Assembly: GCF_000723465.1 (NCBI RefSeq)
Contig: NZ_HF545616.1
Location: 930,001-994,000, forward strand
Origin: Ruminococcus bicirculans (ex Wegman et al. 2014)
GTDB lineage: Bacteria; Bacillota; Clostridia; Oscillospirales; Ruminococcaceae
DNA length: 64,000 nt
Direction of reading: 5' to 3'
The notes beneath the pieces are model-generated. The model did no database searches and was not told where the DNA came from. It was given only the letters and a program-made list of their open reading frames with translations. The position numbers were made by a program, and so were the translations under genes. This document shows, in pieces, positions 25,361 to 38,174 of the stretch (the stretch's first letter is position 1; each line of letters starts with the position of its first letter).

Positions 25361-25831
25361 ATGAAACTTGTGCTTAAACAAAGGCTTTTTTCATGGTTTG
25401 ACAGCTATGATGTGTGCGACGAATACGGTAACGCAGTTTTCAGCGTAAAAGGCAGACTCGCATGGGGTCACTTGCTGGAGATATACGACAACATGGGAAA
25501 CAAGGTCGGCGTGCTGAAAGAAAAGGTGCTGAAAATTTTCCCTACCTTTGAGATATACATAGGCGGAGAGTATATGGGCTGTATAAAGAAAGAGTTCACC
25601 TTTTTCAAGCCAAAGTTCCATATAGATTTCTGCGGCTGGAGAGTGGACGGTGATATTTTCGGCTGGGACTATTCCGTTTATAGCGGTGCTGAACAGATAA
25701 TGTATGTGTCAAAGGAGCTTTTGCACCTTACTGATACCTATGTCATAGACGTTTATGACGACAGCAATGCTTTGGCAGGATTGCTCATTGCACTTGCGAT
25801 AGACGCCGAGAAATGCTCAGACGGCAATTAG
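25361..25831 (+). CDS. LURP-one-related family protein
   Basis: This 156-aa protein has the tandem beta-strand pattern of the LURP-one/Tubby-like fold: 'VCDEYGNAVFSVKGRLAWGHLLEIYDNMGNKVGVLKEKVL' style strands, then 'YIGGEYMGCIKKEFTFFKPKFHID' and 'GDIFGWDYSVYSG'. Bacterial members are mostly uncharacterised. No enzymatic motif is visible. It starts at ATG 25361 behind AAAGGAGGAAGAGCG and precedes aroB by 49 bases, so it is carried in the aro operon without an obvious link to aromatic synthesis. Confidence 0.72.
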   Translation: MKLVLKQRLFSWFDSYDVCDEYGNAVFSVKGRLAWGHLLEIYDNMGNKVGVLKEKVLKIFPTFEIYIGGEYMGCIKKEFTFFKPKFHIDFCGWRVDGDIFGWDYSVYSGAEQIMYVSKELLHLTDTYVIDVYDDSNALAGLLIALAIDAEKCSDGN

Positions 25832-25880
25832 GCTTTTATGATAGCTGTGTAAAAAATTGTACTGAAAGGTTTTGATATTA

Positions 25881-26990
25881 ATGAAATTCAACTGCGAGCT
25901 TAAAAGGGTCGTGGACGATTCTTATGATATAGAAATAGGCAGAAAATTGCAGGATACGCTGGTCAGCGACTTTAAAGGCGGTCTAGTGGGGAAGACAAAG
26001 AAATTTGCCATTGTGACGGATTCTATCGTTGTGGATCTCTATGGCAGAGATATTTACGACAGGCTCAACGCCGCAGGTCTGAAAGCCGAGCTTTTTGTAA
26101 TACCTGAGGGAGAAAAGTCCAAAACCAGGCAGATGAAAGAGTTTGTTGAGGACTCTATGCTTGAAAAAGGCTTTCGCCGTGACTGCTGTGTGGTAGCCGT
26201 TGGCGGCGGAGTTGTCACAGACCTGGCAGGCTTTGTTGCAGGAACATTCGGCAGAGGAGTGCCTTTTGTGAATTATGCCACAACGCTCCTTGCGGCGGCT
26301 GACGCTTCTGTGGGCGGAAAAACTGCCGTTGATACGCCACTTGCTACAAATCTTATAGGTCTGTTCAATCAGCCCAAGAAAGTTTATCTCGACATAGACA
26401 CATGGAAAACTCTGCCTGAAAAACAGCTTTCAAGCGGTCTTGCGGAAACTATAAAGCATGGCTGTCTTGGTGATAAGGAGCTGTTTGAGTATCTTGAAAA
26501 AAACGTGGAAAAGGTGCTTGAATGTGACGGTGAAGCCTGCGAGTATATCGCAAAGAAAAACTGCGAAGTCAAGTACAAAGTGGTAATGAAAGACGAGAGA
26601 GAGTCGGGTCTGAGAGAGGTGCTTAATCTCGGCCACACTGTTGGCAGAGCTATCGAAACTGTGTCTGATTATAGACTATATCATGGCGAAGCTGTAGCTA
26701 TCGGTATGGTGGCACAGTCAAGATTGGGCGAGAAGCTTGGCTTTATATCCCATGAAAATGAACAGCGTGTGGAAAAGCTTCTTGAAAGGGCAAAGCTTCC
26801 TACAAAAATACCTGACTATATTGACAGAAAGGCTCTTGTGAAAAAGCTTTATACAGATAAAAAGGTCCGTGACGGAAAGCTGAGATTTGTTTTCCAAAAA
26901 GAAATAGGCGAGATGATGTGCTTCGGTGAAAATCAGTACGGCAAAGAGATATCCGAGGAGCAGATTGCTGAAATAATCACAGAGATGTAA
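25881..26990 (+). CDS. aroB: 3-dehydroquinate synthase
   Basis: This 369-aa NAD- and metal-dependent enzyme converts DAHP to 3-dehydroquinate. It has 'VVAVGGGVVTDLAGFVAGTFGRGVPFVNYATTLLAAADASVGGKTAVD', the glycine-rich and substrate loops of the family, and metal ligands in 'GLAETIKHG', 'NLGHTVGRAIE' and 'YHGEAVAIGM'. ATG 25881 is preferred to a TTG three codons upstream because the latter would leave only two bases after the GAAAGG ribosome binding site. aroA starts 12 bases after its stop. Confidence 0.95.
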   Translation: MKFNCELKRVVDDSYDIEIGRKLQDTLVSDFKGGLVGKTKKFAIVTDSIVVDLYGRDIYDRLNAAGLKAELFVIPEGEKSKTRQMKEFVEDSMLEKGFRRDCCVVAVGGGVVTDLAGFVAGTFGRGVPFVNYATTLLAAADASVGGKTAVDTPLATNLIGLFNQPKKVYLDIDTWKTLPEKQLSSGLAETIKHGCLGDKELFEYLEKNVEKVLECDGEACEYIAKKNCEVKYKVVMKDERESGLREVLNLGHTVGRAIETVSDYRLYHGEAVAIGMVAQSRLGEKLGFISHENEQRVEKLLERAKLPTKIPDYIDRKALVKKLYTDKKVRDGKLRFVFQKEIGEMMCFGENQYGKEISEEQIAEIITEM

Positions 26991-27002
26991 CGGAGGATAG
27001 CG

Positions 27003-28232
27003 ATGAACATAACTGTATTTCCGAAAAAACTCAGCGGACAGGTGACAGTTCCGCCCTCAAAAAGCGTTGCACACAGAATGGTGATAGCGGCGGCGCTGTC
27101 AAACGGCATTTCTGAGATAACAAATCTTTATCCCTCGGTGGATATCCTTGCGACTATGGATTGCATGAGGGCGCTTGGGGCGAAAATAGATTTTGACGGC
27201 GACAAGGCTGTGATAGAGGGCATAAAGGATATTCCTGAGAGCGCAGTTTTGGATTGCTGTGAAAGCGGCTCAACGCTGAGATTTCTCATACCTGTTGCTT
27301 GTGCGCTTGGGGTGGATACTCAGTTCATCGGCAGGGGCAGGCTTCCGCAAAGACCTATAACACCATATCTTGAAGAGTTTCCAAAGCATGGCGTAAGCTT
27401 TGAATACAACAACACTATGCCTTTTTCCACTAATGGAAAGCTCACAGGGGGCAAGTTCTATGTTGACGGTGGAATATCTTCTCAGTTTATCACAGGGCTT
27501 CTGTTTGCTCTGCCGCTTCTTGAGGAGGACAGCGAGATAATACTCACTTCTCATTTGGAGTCAAAGCCATATGTTGACATAACTCTAGGCACTTTGAGAG
27601 AGCATGGTTGTCAGGTGGAGGAAACAAAGAACGGATATTTTGTAAAGGGCGGTCAGCATTATATGCCTTTTAGTGGCAGAGTTGAGGGGGATTATTCTCA
27701 GGCGGCTTTCTTCAAGGTGGCAAATTCTTTGGGCAGTGATATTGATATCGCAGGGCTCTCTGAAAAATCTTTTCAGGGAGATAAAAAAATTGTTGAAATA
27801 TGCGAGAAAATAGTGTATAATAAAAATGGCGGTTTGCAGCCTTTTGACCTCGATTGCTCGGATATACCCGACCTTGTGCCTGTTCTTACAGTACTTGGAG
27901 GCTTCTGCGAAGGAAAAAGCTATATACGAAATGCCGCACGTCTTAGGATAAAGGAGTGCGACAGGCTTTCGGCTATCTCACAGTGCCTTAACGCAATTGG
28001 CGGAAAGGTAACTGAGCTTGAGGACGGATTGGAGATAGAGGGCGTTGGCTCACTGAATGGCGGAGAAGTTGACAGCTTCAACGACCACAGGATCGCAATG
28101 TCAATGGCGGTGGCTGCCACAAGATGTACTTCACCACTGAAGATAAACGGTGCGGAGTGCGTCAGCAAGTCATATCCCGATTTCTTTGAGGTATATGAGA
28201 GCATCGGAGGAGAGATAAGCCGTGAGCCTTAA
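27003..28232 (+). CDS. aroA: 3-phosphoshikimate 1-carboxyvinyltransferase (EPSP synthase)
   Basis: This 409-aa enzyme adds enolpyruvate to shikimate-3-phosphate. Recognisable motifs are 'VPPSKSVAHRMVIAAAL' (substrate-binding Lys and Ser), 'CCESGSTLRFLIPVACALG', 'GRGRLPQRPI', 'SSQFITGLLFALPLL', 'IPDLVPVLTVLG', 'RIKECDRLSAI' and 'FNDHRIAMSMAVA'. The length is slightly under the usual 425-430. CGGAGGATAGCG precedes ATG 27003. It is the middle gene of the aroB-aroA-aroC run. Confidence 0.95.
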   Translation: MNITVFPKKLSGQVTVPPSKSVAHRMVIAAALSNGISEITNLYPSVDILATMDCMRALGAKIDFDGDKAVIEGIKDIPESAVLDCCESGSTLRFLIPVACALGVDTQFIGRGRLPQRPITPYLEEFPKHGVSFEYNNTMPFSTNGKLTGGKFYVDGGISSQFITGLLFALPLLEEDSEIILTSHLESKPYVDITLGTLREHGCQVEETKNGYFVKGGQHYMPFSGRVEGDYSQAAFFKVANSLGSDIDIAGLSEKSFQGDKKIVEICEKIVYNKNGGLQPFDLDCSDIPDLVPVLTVLGGFCEGKSYIRNAARLRIKECDRLSAISQCLNAIGGKVTELEDGLEIEGVGSLNGGEVDSFNDHRIAMSMAVAATRCTSPLKINGAECVSKSYPDFFEVYESIGGEISREP

Positions 28233-28318
28233 CGTGGGCTAGTACAAAAATTTGTACTGATCTGGCGGGTATCTGCCGTTATTTATACAGGCTTTATAAG
28301 CTGACAGGAGGAAGTAAA

Positions 28319-29410
28319 ATGTCATCAACATGGAACAACAATATAGGCTTTACCGTTTTCGGTGAGAGCCACGGCCCTGCAATAGGCGTTGTTATGGATA
28401 ATGTACCGCCGGGGGAGAGCATCGACCTTGACAAGATATATCAATTTATGGCAAGAAGAGCGCCTAAGCAGAACAAGACCTCTACACAGAGAAAAGAAAA
28501 GGATATGCCGCAGATAATGTCTGGCTATTTCAACGGCAAGACTACGGGTACTCCTCTTTGTGCGCTTATAGCCAATACAGACCAGCATTCACAGGATTAT
28601 TCAAATCTTTCAAGGCTTGCAAGACCAGGTCACGCTGATTATACAGGCGCATTGAGATACAGAGGCTTCAATGATGTAAGAGGCGGCGGACATTTTTCAG
28701 GCAGACTTACTGCGCCCCTATGCTTTGCAGGAGCAGTGGCAGGTCAGATACTTGAAAAAAGAGGTATCTATGTGGGCGCTCATATCGCAGAGATCCATGG
28801 CATAAAGGATAAGGCTTTTGACCCTATCAATACCACTAAGGATATGATAAGGGAAGTTCGTGAGAAAGAGTTCCCGACTATTATCGACGTTCAGGGCAAC
28901 GAAATGATAAAGGAGATAGACAAGGCAAGAAAGGATAAGGACAGTGTTGGCGGAATTATAGAATGTATCGCTATCAATGTTCCAGCCGGTATCGGCTCGC
29001 CTATCTTTGACGGACTTGAAAACTCTATAGCTCAGCTTATTTTCGGTATCCCTGCGGTAAAGGGTCTGGAGTTTGGTGCAGGCTTTAAGGTGGCGGAAAT
29101 GACAGGTTCGGAGAACAATGATGAGTTCTATGTAAATGATAAGGGTCACGTTGTGACAAAGACAAACAATCACGGCGGAATACTGGGCGGAATAGCTTCT
29201 GGTATGCCTATCACACTTAGAGTTGCTTTCAAGCCTACTCCGTCAATAGCAAGACCGCAGGCAACTGTGGACTATTCAGCTATGAAAAATGAAACTCTCG
29301 AAGTAAAGGGCAGACACGACCCTTGTGTTGTTCCAAGGGCTGTGCCATGTGTTGAGGCGGCTGTTAATATAGCTTTGCTCAATCATATGCTTGAATACCC
29401 AAATTTTTAG
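28319..29410 (+). CDS. aroC: Chorismate synthase
   Basis: This 363-aa FMN-dependent enzyme forms chorismate from EPSP. Signatures are 'FGESHGPAIGVVMDNVPPG', 'SRLARPGHADYTGALRYRG', 'DVRGGGHFSGRLTAPLCFAG' (the clostridial variant of the ARETA signature), 'NNHGGILGGIASGMPI' and 'GRHDPCVVPRAVPCVEA'. AGGAGGAAGTAAA precedes ATG 28319. The 86-base gap from aroA contains the dyad AGTACAAA-AA-TTTGTACT (28241-28258). It completes the last steps of the pathway in this cluster. Confidence 0.95.
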   Translation: MSSTWNNNIGFTVFGESHGPAIGVVMDNVPPGESIDLDKIYQFMARRAPKQNKTSTQRKEKDMPQIMSGYFNGKTTGTPLCALIANTDQHSQDYSNLSRLARPGHADYTGALRYRGFNDVRGGGHFSGRLTAPLCFAGAVAGQILEKRGIYVGAHIAEIHGIKDKAFDPINTTKDMIREVREKEFPTIIDVQGNEMIKEIDKARKDKDSVGGIIECIAINVPAGIGSPIFDGLENSIAQLIFGIPAVKGLEFGAGFKVAEMTGSENNDEFYVNDKGHVVTKTNNHGGILGGIASGMPITLRVAFKPTPSIARPQATVDYSAMKNETLEVKGRHDPCVVPRAVPCVEAAVNIALLNHMLEYPNF

Positions 29411-29437
29411 AGAAATTTCCAAAGGAGGATTGATAGC

Positions 29438-30037
29438 TTGGTACAAAATCCTGAGGCTCATATATCAGAGAACATGAAGAACATTTCCGACGTGTATGAG
29501 GTTCAAATACTTCTGGCTTATTTTCTCGGTCAGATAAATCAGCTTTGTACGCCTAATCAGCTTACTGAGATAGCCACGGGCGAAGGCGTTGTGAATTATT
29601 TTGTGTACACTGAGGCTGTCAGCAGAATGTTGGAAAACGGCACGCTGGAGCTTGCGGAAATAGAAGGCACGAATTACTATCGGCTCACTGAAAAGGGCAT
29701 AGAGGGCGCTGAGAAATTCAAAAAACTTGTGCCGAAAAGTTTTAGAGATAAGATATATGCGGCAGGTCTAAGACTGTTCGTCAAGCTTAAAAACGATCGT
29801 GACGTAAGCTTTGATATAAAGCCTGCAAAGCGTGGTTATAACGTGCATTGCCGTTGCTGTGACGATGATATGGTGCTTATGGACATAACTCTTTACGCAC
29901 CTGATCAGGAGCAGGCAAATTATATAAAATCGAAAATTCAGATGAATCCTACAGATTTCTATTGCAGAGTGGTGGACTATATAATCGAGAACGAGGAATA
30001 TGTGCCGTCTGCTGCAGAGGAGCAGGGATTGTTCTAA
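29438..30037 (+). CDS. DUF4364 family protein (winged-helix type)
   Basis: This 199-aa protein matches my memory of the clostridial DUF4364 family: 'VYEVQILLAYFLGQINQLCTPNQL' near the N-terminus, 'NYFVYTEAVSRMLENG', 'YYRLTEKGIEGAEKF' (a wing-like strand), then a C-terminal alpha/beta part. A role in gene regulation is plausible but not shown. It starts with TTG 29438, selected because AAAGGAGG ends nine bases upstream. It follows aroC by 27 bases and ends the operon before an intrinsic terminator. Confidence 0.8.
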   Translation: MVQNPEAHISENMKNISDVYEVQILLAYFLGQINQLCTPNQLTEIATGEGVVNYFVYTEAVSRMLENGTLELAEIEGTNYYRLTEKGIEGAEKFKKLVPKSFRDKIYAAGLRLFVKLKNDRDVSFDIKPAKRGYNVHCRCCDDDMVLMDITLYAPDQEQANYIKSKIQMNPTDFYCRVVDYIIENEEYVPSAAEEQGLF

Positions 30038-30047
30038 AGAAAGTGGA

Positions 30048-30078
30048 GCCGTCTGGGCGTATGCTCAGGCGGCTTTTG
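30048..30078 (+). terminator. Terminator of the aro operon
   Basis: The stem GCCGTCTG/CAGGCGGC (30048-30055 with 30066-30073, one G-U pair) is followed by TTTT. Confidence 0.78.
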
Positions 30079-30146
30079 AAAAAATATTTTTTATTTTTTG
30101 TGACATTTCGGGAGAGAAAAAGTATTTATTATAAAGGGGTGATCAA

Positions 30147-30650
30147 ATGGACGTCAATTTGAAAAATACGCCTTCAGAGATAGACAGGCTTATAGATAAA
30201 TATAAAAGTACCGTTTATGGAATCGCTATAGCACGTCTTGGCTCAAAAGCAGATGCAGACGATGTTTTTCAGGAAGTGTTTCTTGCAGCTTATCGAAAGG
30301 GGATAACAGTCAAGGACAATGATGAGGAGAAGTTCTGGCTTATCAGGACTACTCTCAATCAGTGCAAAAAGATAACATTGTCAAGCTGGCGCAGGCGTAC
30401 GGTTCCCCTTGAAGAAAGAAAGGAAGAGGTAAGCTTTTTCAGAAGCCGTGAGGAAAATGATGTTTTCTGTGCTGTAACGGAACTGCCTGAAAAATACAGA
30501 ATGGTGGTCTATCTTTACTATTTTGAAGAGGTGTCTACTGATGAGATAGCAGAGATAATGAAAGTACGCAGTGGAACGGTGAGAATGCAGCTTACAAGGG
30601 CAAGAGAAATGTTGAAAGAAAAGCTGAAAGGAGGATATTTCTATGAATAA
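30147..30650 (+). CDS. ECF-type RNA polymerase sigma factor
   Basis: This 167-aa sigma-70-family protein has region 2 (about residues 15-80: 'DKYKSTVYGIAIARLGSKADADDVFQEVFLAAYRK' pattern) and region 4 (about 105-160: 'LPEKYRMVVYLYYFEEVSTDEIAEIM' then 'SGTVRMQLTRAREMLKEKL'), without regions 1 and 3, as in extracytoplasmic-function sigma factors. AAAGGGGTGATCAA precedes ATG 30147. Its last codons overlap the start of the next gene by eight bases, the usual coupling of a sigma factor to its anti-sigma partner. Confidence 0.9.
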   Translation: MDVNLKNTPSEIDRLIDKYKSTVYGIAIARLGSKADADDVFQEVFLAAYRKGITVKDNDEEKFWLIRTTLNQCKKITLSSWRRRTVPLEERKEEVSFFRSREENDVFCAVTELPEKYRMVVYLYYFEEVSTDEIAEIMKVRSGTVRMQLTRAREMLKEKLKGGYFYE

Positions 30651-31740
30651 GGAATTTTTCAGAGGCATGAAAGAGCAGATAGAGCCTGATGAAGAGCAGG
30701 TCGAGGAGCTGAAAAATAAGCTCAAGAATACTGCGGCGGTAAGCAGGAAACCTATGTGGATAGGCGGAGTATGTGCGGCGGCACTGTGTGTGGCAGTTGG
30801 AGCAGGTCTGTTTTTATCCGACAGCAAAACTGATAAAAACAGCATAAAGACAAGCGGCAGTTCATCAGTGCAGTACAATGACAGTTGGTCGCCTGACCTT
30901 ATAAATAGAAATGGGAACGGCTCTGACGGAAATCAGACAGTAGCTGGTGGCGAAACAGAGGAAAGCATTGTCGACAGTACACATGATTCAAAGATCGACA
31001 ACGGCAAGACGGACGATACGCATAATACAAACAACAATACGGGTGGAAATACGCACATAACAGACAATGACCGCATAAGTGACAACAATGGCGGAATTAT
31101 TTCAGACAATAGTAATACAGAAAATACAGATAGTAATGCAAACGACAGCAAATCGGAGACCACATCGTCCAAAAATGAAACGGAAGACCCTATAGAGTTC
31201 GATGAAAAAGACCCTGTATACCCTGAGATATATGTGCAGGACGAAAGGCTTTTTGATATGACATTAAAGGGCAGGGCATTTGCATTCCCTGCAAAGTATA
31301 GTGATGTAGCGGATATGGGTCTTTGGGCGGCAGGTCTAAGTGGTTATTCTGAGAGCGTTGACCCGAAAAATTATGTGATAGCGGAAGATGATATGGAAAC
31401 TTTTTTCAGTAATGGTGCAACAGGATATTCAGGAAGCATGACAATTGACAATAACACTTATGAGGAAGCGAAAGCAAGCGATTGTGATGTCATGGGATTG
31501 TTTTTGGATAACTGTCCTGAGTTTTCAATAGGAGGAATAAAGGCTGGTTCAACAATAGAAGATGTGAATAAGACGTTTGGCGTTAATTATACTAATGAAT
31601 GCAGAACGCTTACTGTACATTCGGATAACGGCGCTTTTACAGACAGCAAGGGTACTTTTACTCTAACAGTTGTATTTGCGTTCGATGACGGGGTAGTTTA
31701 TAGTGTAGGCGAGTCAAAGATATATTCGACGTTCTTCTGA
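30643..31740 (+). CDS. Probable membrane-bound anti-sigma factor
   Basis: This 365-aa protein has a short cytoplasmic N-terminus (about 37 residues, with helical 'EPDEEQVEELKNKLKN'), one membrane helix (about 39-59) and a long Ser/Asn/Asp/Thr-rich low-complexity linker (about 65-180). An unrecognised extracytoplasmic domain of about 180 residues follows. AAAGGAGGATATTTCT precedes the ATG, and the gene overlaps the ECF sigma gene. From this layout I infer it holds the sigma factor at the membrane and responds to an outside signal. No known anti-sigma zinc motif is visible. Confidence 0.7.
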   Translation: MNKEFFRGMKEQIEPDEEQVEELKNKLKNTAAVSRKPMWIGGVCAAALCVAVGAGLFLSDSKTDKNSIKTSGSSSVQYNDSWSPDLINRNGNGSDGNQTVAGGETEESIVDSTHDSKIDNGKTDDTHNTNNNTGGNTHITDNDRISDNNGGIISDNSNTENTDSNANDSKSETTSSKNETEDPIEFDEKDPVYPEIYVQDERLFDMTLKGRAFAFPAKYSDVADMGLWAAGLSGYSESVDPKNYVIAEDDMETFFSNGATGYSGSMTIDNNTYEEAKASDCDVMGLFLDNCPEFSIGGIKAGSTIEDVNKTFGVNYTNECRTLTVHSDNGAFTDSKGTFTLTVVFAFDDGVVYSVGESKIYSTFF

Positions 31741-31824
31741 TCGTCAATATTGTGTAAGTTTTGTACTGTTTCTGTGCAAAATAATGAAAATATCTATAAA
31801 AAACATAGAAACGGTACAAAACGC

Positions 31825-31853
31825 TTGACAAAAAGGCATAAAAGTGATAAAAT
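31825..31853 (+). promoter_or_regulatory. rrn promoter P1
   Basis: TTGACA-N17-TAAAAT, the first of three tandem promoters ahead of the rRNA operon. The 600 bases from 31741 to 32343 hold no protein gene, only these promoters and the rRNA leader. Confidence 0.82.
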
Positions 31854-32001
31854 AAACAAGTCGTCTCGAGAGAGAGCGATAAAGAGAGAAGCGAAACGAA
31901 GGTAAAAGGTTCGGGAGAACAGCAGAGACCGAAGGAGTAGCTCAAAAAGAACTCAACAAAAGAGTTCGAACGAATTCATAAAGAATTCACAAAGAAAAGT
32001 C

Positions 32002-32030
32002 TTGACAAAGCTTAGCTGATATGATATAAT
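32002..32030 (+). promoter_or_regulatory. rrn promoter P2
   Basis: A perfect TTGACA-N17-TATAAT, second of the tandem rRNA promoters. Confidence 0.88.
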
Positions 32031-32116
32031 AGATAAGCTGATTTAAGACGGCACATTAGAAAACACGAAAAGATCGAAAGTCAAAAAACTTTTTTGAAAA
32101 AACTTCAGAAAAGGGG

Positions 32117-32145
32117 TTGACAAAAGATAAAAAGTGTGATATAAT
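32117..32145 (+). promoter_or_regulatory. rrn promoter P3
   Basis: A perfect TTGACA-N17-TATAAT, closest to the 16S gene; the leader after it contains 'CTTGAAAATTGAACAAAG', a motif echoed as 'TTCAATTTTGAGGAT' in the spacers after 16S and 23S. Confidence 0.88.
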
Positions 32146-32343
32146 GTAAAAGTTGCACGACACAAAAGAGTGTAACGAAACAGCATCTTGAAAATTGAAC
32201 AAAGACGAATAGTACGAAACCCTTGAGAGATTCTTTTGAGAAAAAGAATTAAAGGTCTAACATAAAGACGTAAAAGAAATGTACGTTCAGTGAAGTGAAC
32301 TGAAACAGGATAACAAGAGCAGAGATGCTTTTGATATACAACT

Positions 32344-33858
<1,515 letters not shown>

Positions 33859-34001
33859 TGGAGAACGGAGAAGTAAAAAAACTTCTCATAAACAAATTCT
33901 CCGGTCAGCAAAGGTTTAAGAAAGTAGTTTTTGTTCAATTTTGAGGATGCTGGAAACAGTATCTTTAAAACAGCACAATGGAGTACCTAGTCCCTGCATA
34001 T

Positions 34002-34077
34002 GGGGGTGTAGCTCAGCTGGGAGAGCACCTGCTTTGCAAGCAGGGGGTCAGGAGTTCGATTCTCCTCATCTCCACCA
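34002..34077 (+). tRNA. tRNA-Ala (anticodon TGC)
   Basis: The cloverleaf is complete: acceptor GGGGGTG/CATCTCC, D-arm GCTC...GAGC, anticodon loop CTTTGCAAG, T-arm GTTCGATTC, encoded CCA. It lies in the 16S-23S spacer. Confidence 0.97.
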
Positions 34078-34126
34078 AGGGACGAAGGAAGACGAACAGC
34101 TTGAGTGCCGTTATGTAAAGCATAAT

Positions 34127-34203
<77 letters not shown>

Positions 34204-34362
34204 GCAAGAGAGATCTTGCAAGGAACGAAACTTGAAAATTGAATAATGAAAAGCAAAAGTAATGCAAATGAGGAAAAATGAACGACAATAACGAAAGTTA
34301 AAGTCGGGTAAAAAACCTGCAATTAGCATAAAAATTAAGAGGATTAGACATAATTCAAAAAT

Positions 34363-37199
<2,837 letters not shown>

Positions 37200-37273
37200 A
37201 TTGGTTATGACTACTCCTTTTAACCAACAGCTTTTTCATTATTCAATTTTGAGGATTCGTTCCTCTTCACTTA

Positions 37274-37390
37274 GTCGGTGGCGTTTGAGTTGAGGTCACA
37301 CCTGTTCCCATGCCGAACACAGTAGTTAAGCTCTTCTTCGCCGAAAATACTTGGATGGTAACGTCCCGGTAAGATAGGGTGCTGCCGACA
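37274..37390 (+). rRNA. rrf: 5S ribosomal RNA
   Basis: The gene is about 117 bases with terminal helix GTCGGT/GCCGAC and the conserved 'CACACCTGTTCCCATGCCGA' and 'GAACACAGTAGTTAAGCTC' blocks. Ends are approximate. Confidence 0.93.
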
Positions 37391-37394
37391 CCTT

Positions 37395-37430
37395 ACTAAA
37401 CAGAGAAGATAATGTTCTTCTCTGTTTAGT
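37395..37430 (+). other. 15-bp perfect hairpin between 5S and tRNA-Asn
   Basis: ACTAAACAGAGAAGA (37395-37409) pairs with TCTTCTCTGTTTAGT (37416-37430) around a six-base loop. No U-tract follows, and tRNA-Asn starts five bases later, so a processing site is more likely than a full terminator. Confidence 0.65.
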
Positions 37431-37435
37431 CATAT

Positions 37436-37511
37436 TCCTCCTTAGCTCAGTCGGTAGAGCATTCGGCTGTTAACCGAAGGGTCGTTGGTTCGAGTCCAAC
37501 AGGGGGAGCCA
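37436..37511 (+). tRNA. tRNA-Asn (anticodon GTT)
   Basis: Acceptor TCCTCCT/AGGGGGA, anticodon loop CTGTTAACC, T-arm GGTTCGAGTCC and encoded CCA are all present. It is the last RNA of the rrn transcript. Confidence 0.97.
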
Positions 37512-37542
37512 TACTTGTGCAATAAAATAGATGCACACCTCG

Positions 37543-37568
37543 AAAAGCTCGTATTTACGAGCTTTTTT
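37543..37568 (+). terminator. Terminator of the rRNA operon
   Basis: The stem AAAAGCTCGT/ACGAGCTTTT (37543-37552 with 37557-37566) ends in seven T residues, directly after tRNA-Asn. Confidence 0.88.
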
Positions 37569-37851
37569 TGCGTTTTGAGGGTAAAAATTTCAGGTGTAAA
37601 ACCGTAGATGCTTTTTCGATAAAAAAGGATCTGAACCATCAACAATTAAACATCGTCAAACAAAACGGCAGACTTTAAGTATATTTTGCTCTAAGCCTGC
37701 CGTTTTGTATATAAAAGAACTTTCACAAAGTTTTCAATACAAATTTATTGGATCTGCCGATTTTGTTGGTATCTCTTAAAATAGAGAAACCAATAGGATC
37801 GGCTTTTTTGTTTTTTAGAGCGGATACTCAGAATTCCTTAATGTAAACGAC
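37569..37851 (+). other. Gene-free stretch with two terminator-like hairpins
   Basis: I see no gene here. Two stem-loops stand out: CAAAACGGCAG/CTGCCGTTTTG (37661-37671 with 37697-37707), and a three-part stem starting GCCGAT (37756-37761) and ending ATCGGC (37798-37803) followed by TTTTTTG. They look like terminators left behind by lost genes at the edge of the accessory island. Confidence 0.5.
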
Positions 37852-38052
37852 ATGACTGTTGTTTATCCTAATGGAATAATTGATATTATTCCGTGGGAAA
37901 ACGGAAATGTGGACAAGAAAAATATTCAAAGATTCTTACCGGCTCTTTTAAAAGACGGCGAGTCTGAAACAATCAGTCTGAAACCCGGAGAAAGTATTGT
38001 CGGACATTATTCAGCAAGCAAAAAAACACTTTCTTCTAATTTTGATGACTAA
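37852..38052 (+). CDS. Hypothetical short ORF, probable gene remnant
   Basis: This is a 66-aa ORF of unknown family with reasonable coding character ('IPWENGNVDKKNIQRFLPAL', 'ISLKPGESIVGHYSASKKT'). There is no convincing ribosome binding site, and the frame stays open 11 codons upstream of the ATG. A different frame just downstream encodes a hydrophobic stretch ('ITIGAAIGFLIIIFQHG'), which suggests that a longer membrane protein has been frameshifted. I treat it as a likely decayed gene. Confidence 0.35.
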   Translation: MTVVYPNGIIDIIPWENGNVDKKNIQRFLPALLKDGESETISLKPGESIVGHYSASKKTLSSNFDD

Positions 38053-38174
38053 AAAAATATAAGAAAGCATTACCATAGGAGCGGCAATCGGATTTCTGAT
38101 CATAATTTTTCAGCATGGAAAACTGTGCGTTGAATTCCTATGAAAACAAGATTTTACATATCAGGAGGAAAAAA

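Noticed and set aside
28241-28258. Palindrome AGTACAAA-AA-TTTGTACT between aroA and aroC
   Set aside because: It is a clear dyad, but alone, without a U-tract, a promoter or a second copy, I cannot give it a role.
37442-37645. Minus-strand ORF ending 'WTRTNDPSVNSRMLYRLS'
   Set aside because: It is the antisense of tRNA-Asn and the rrn terminator, another common false ORF.
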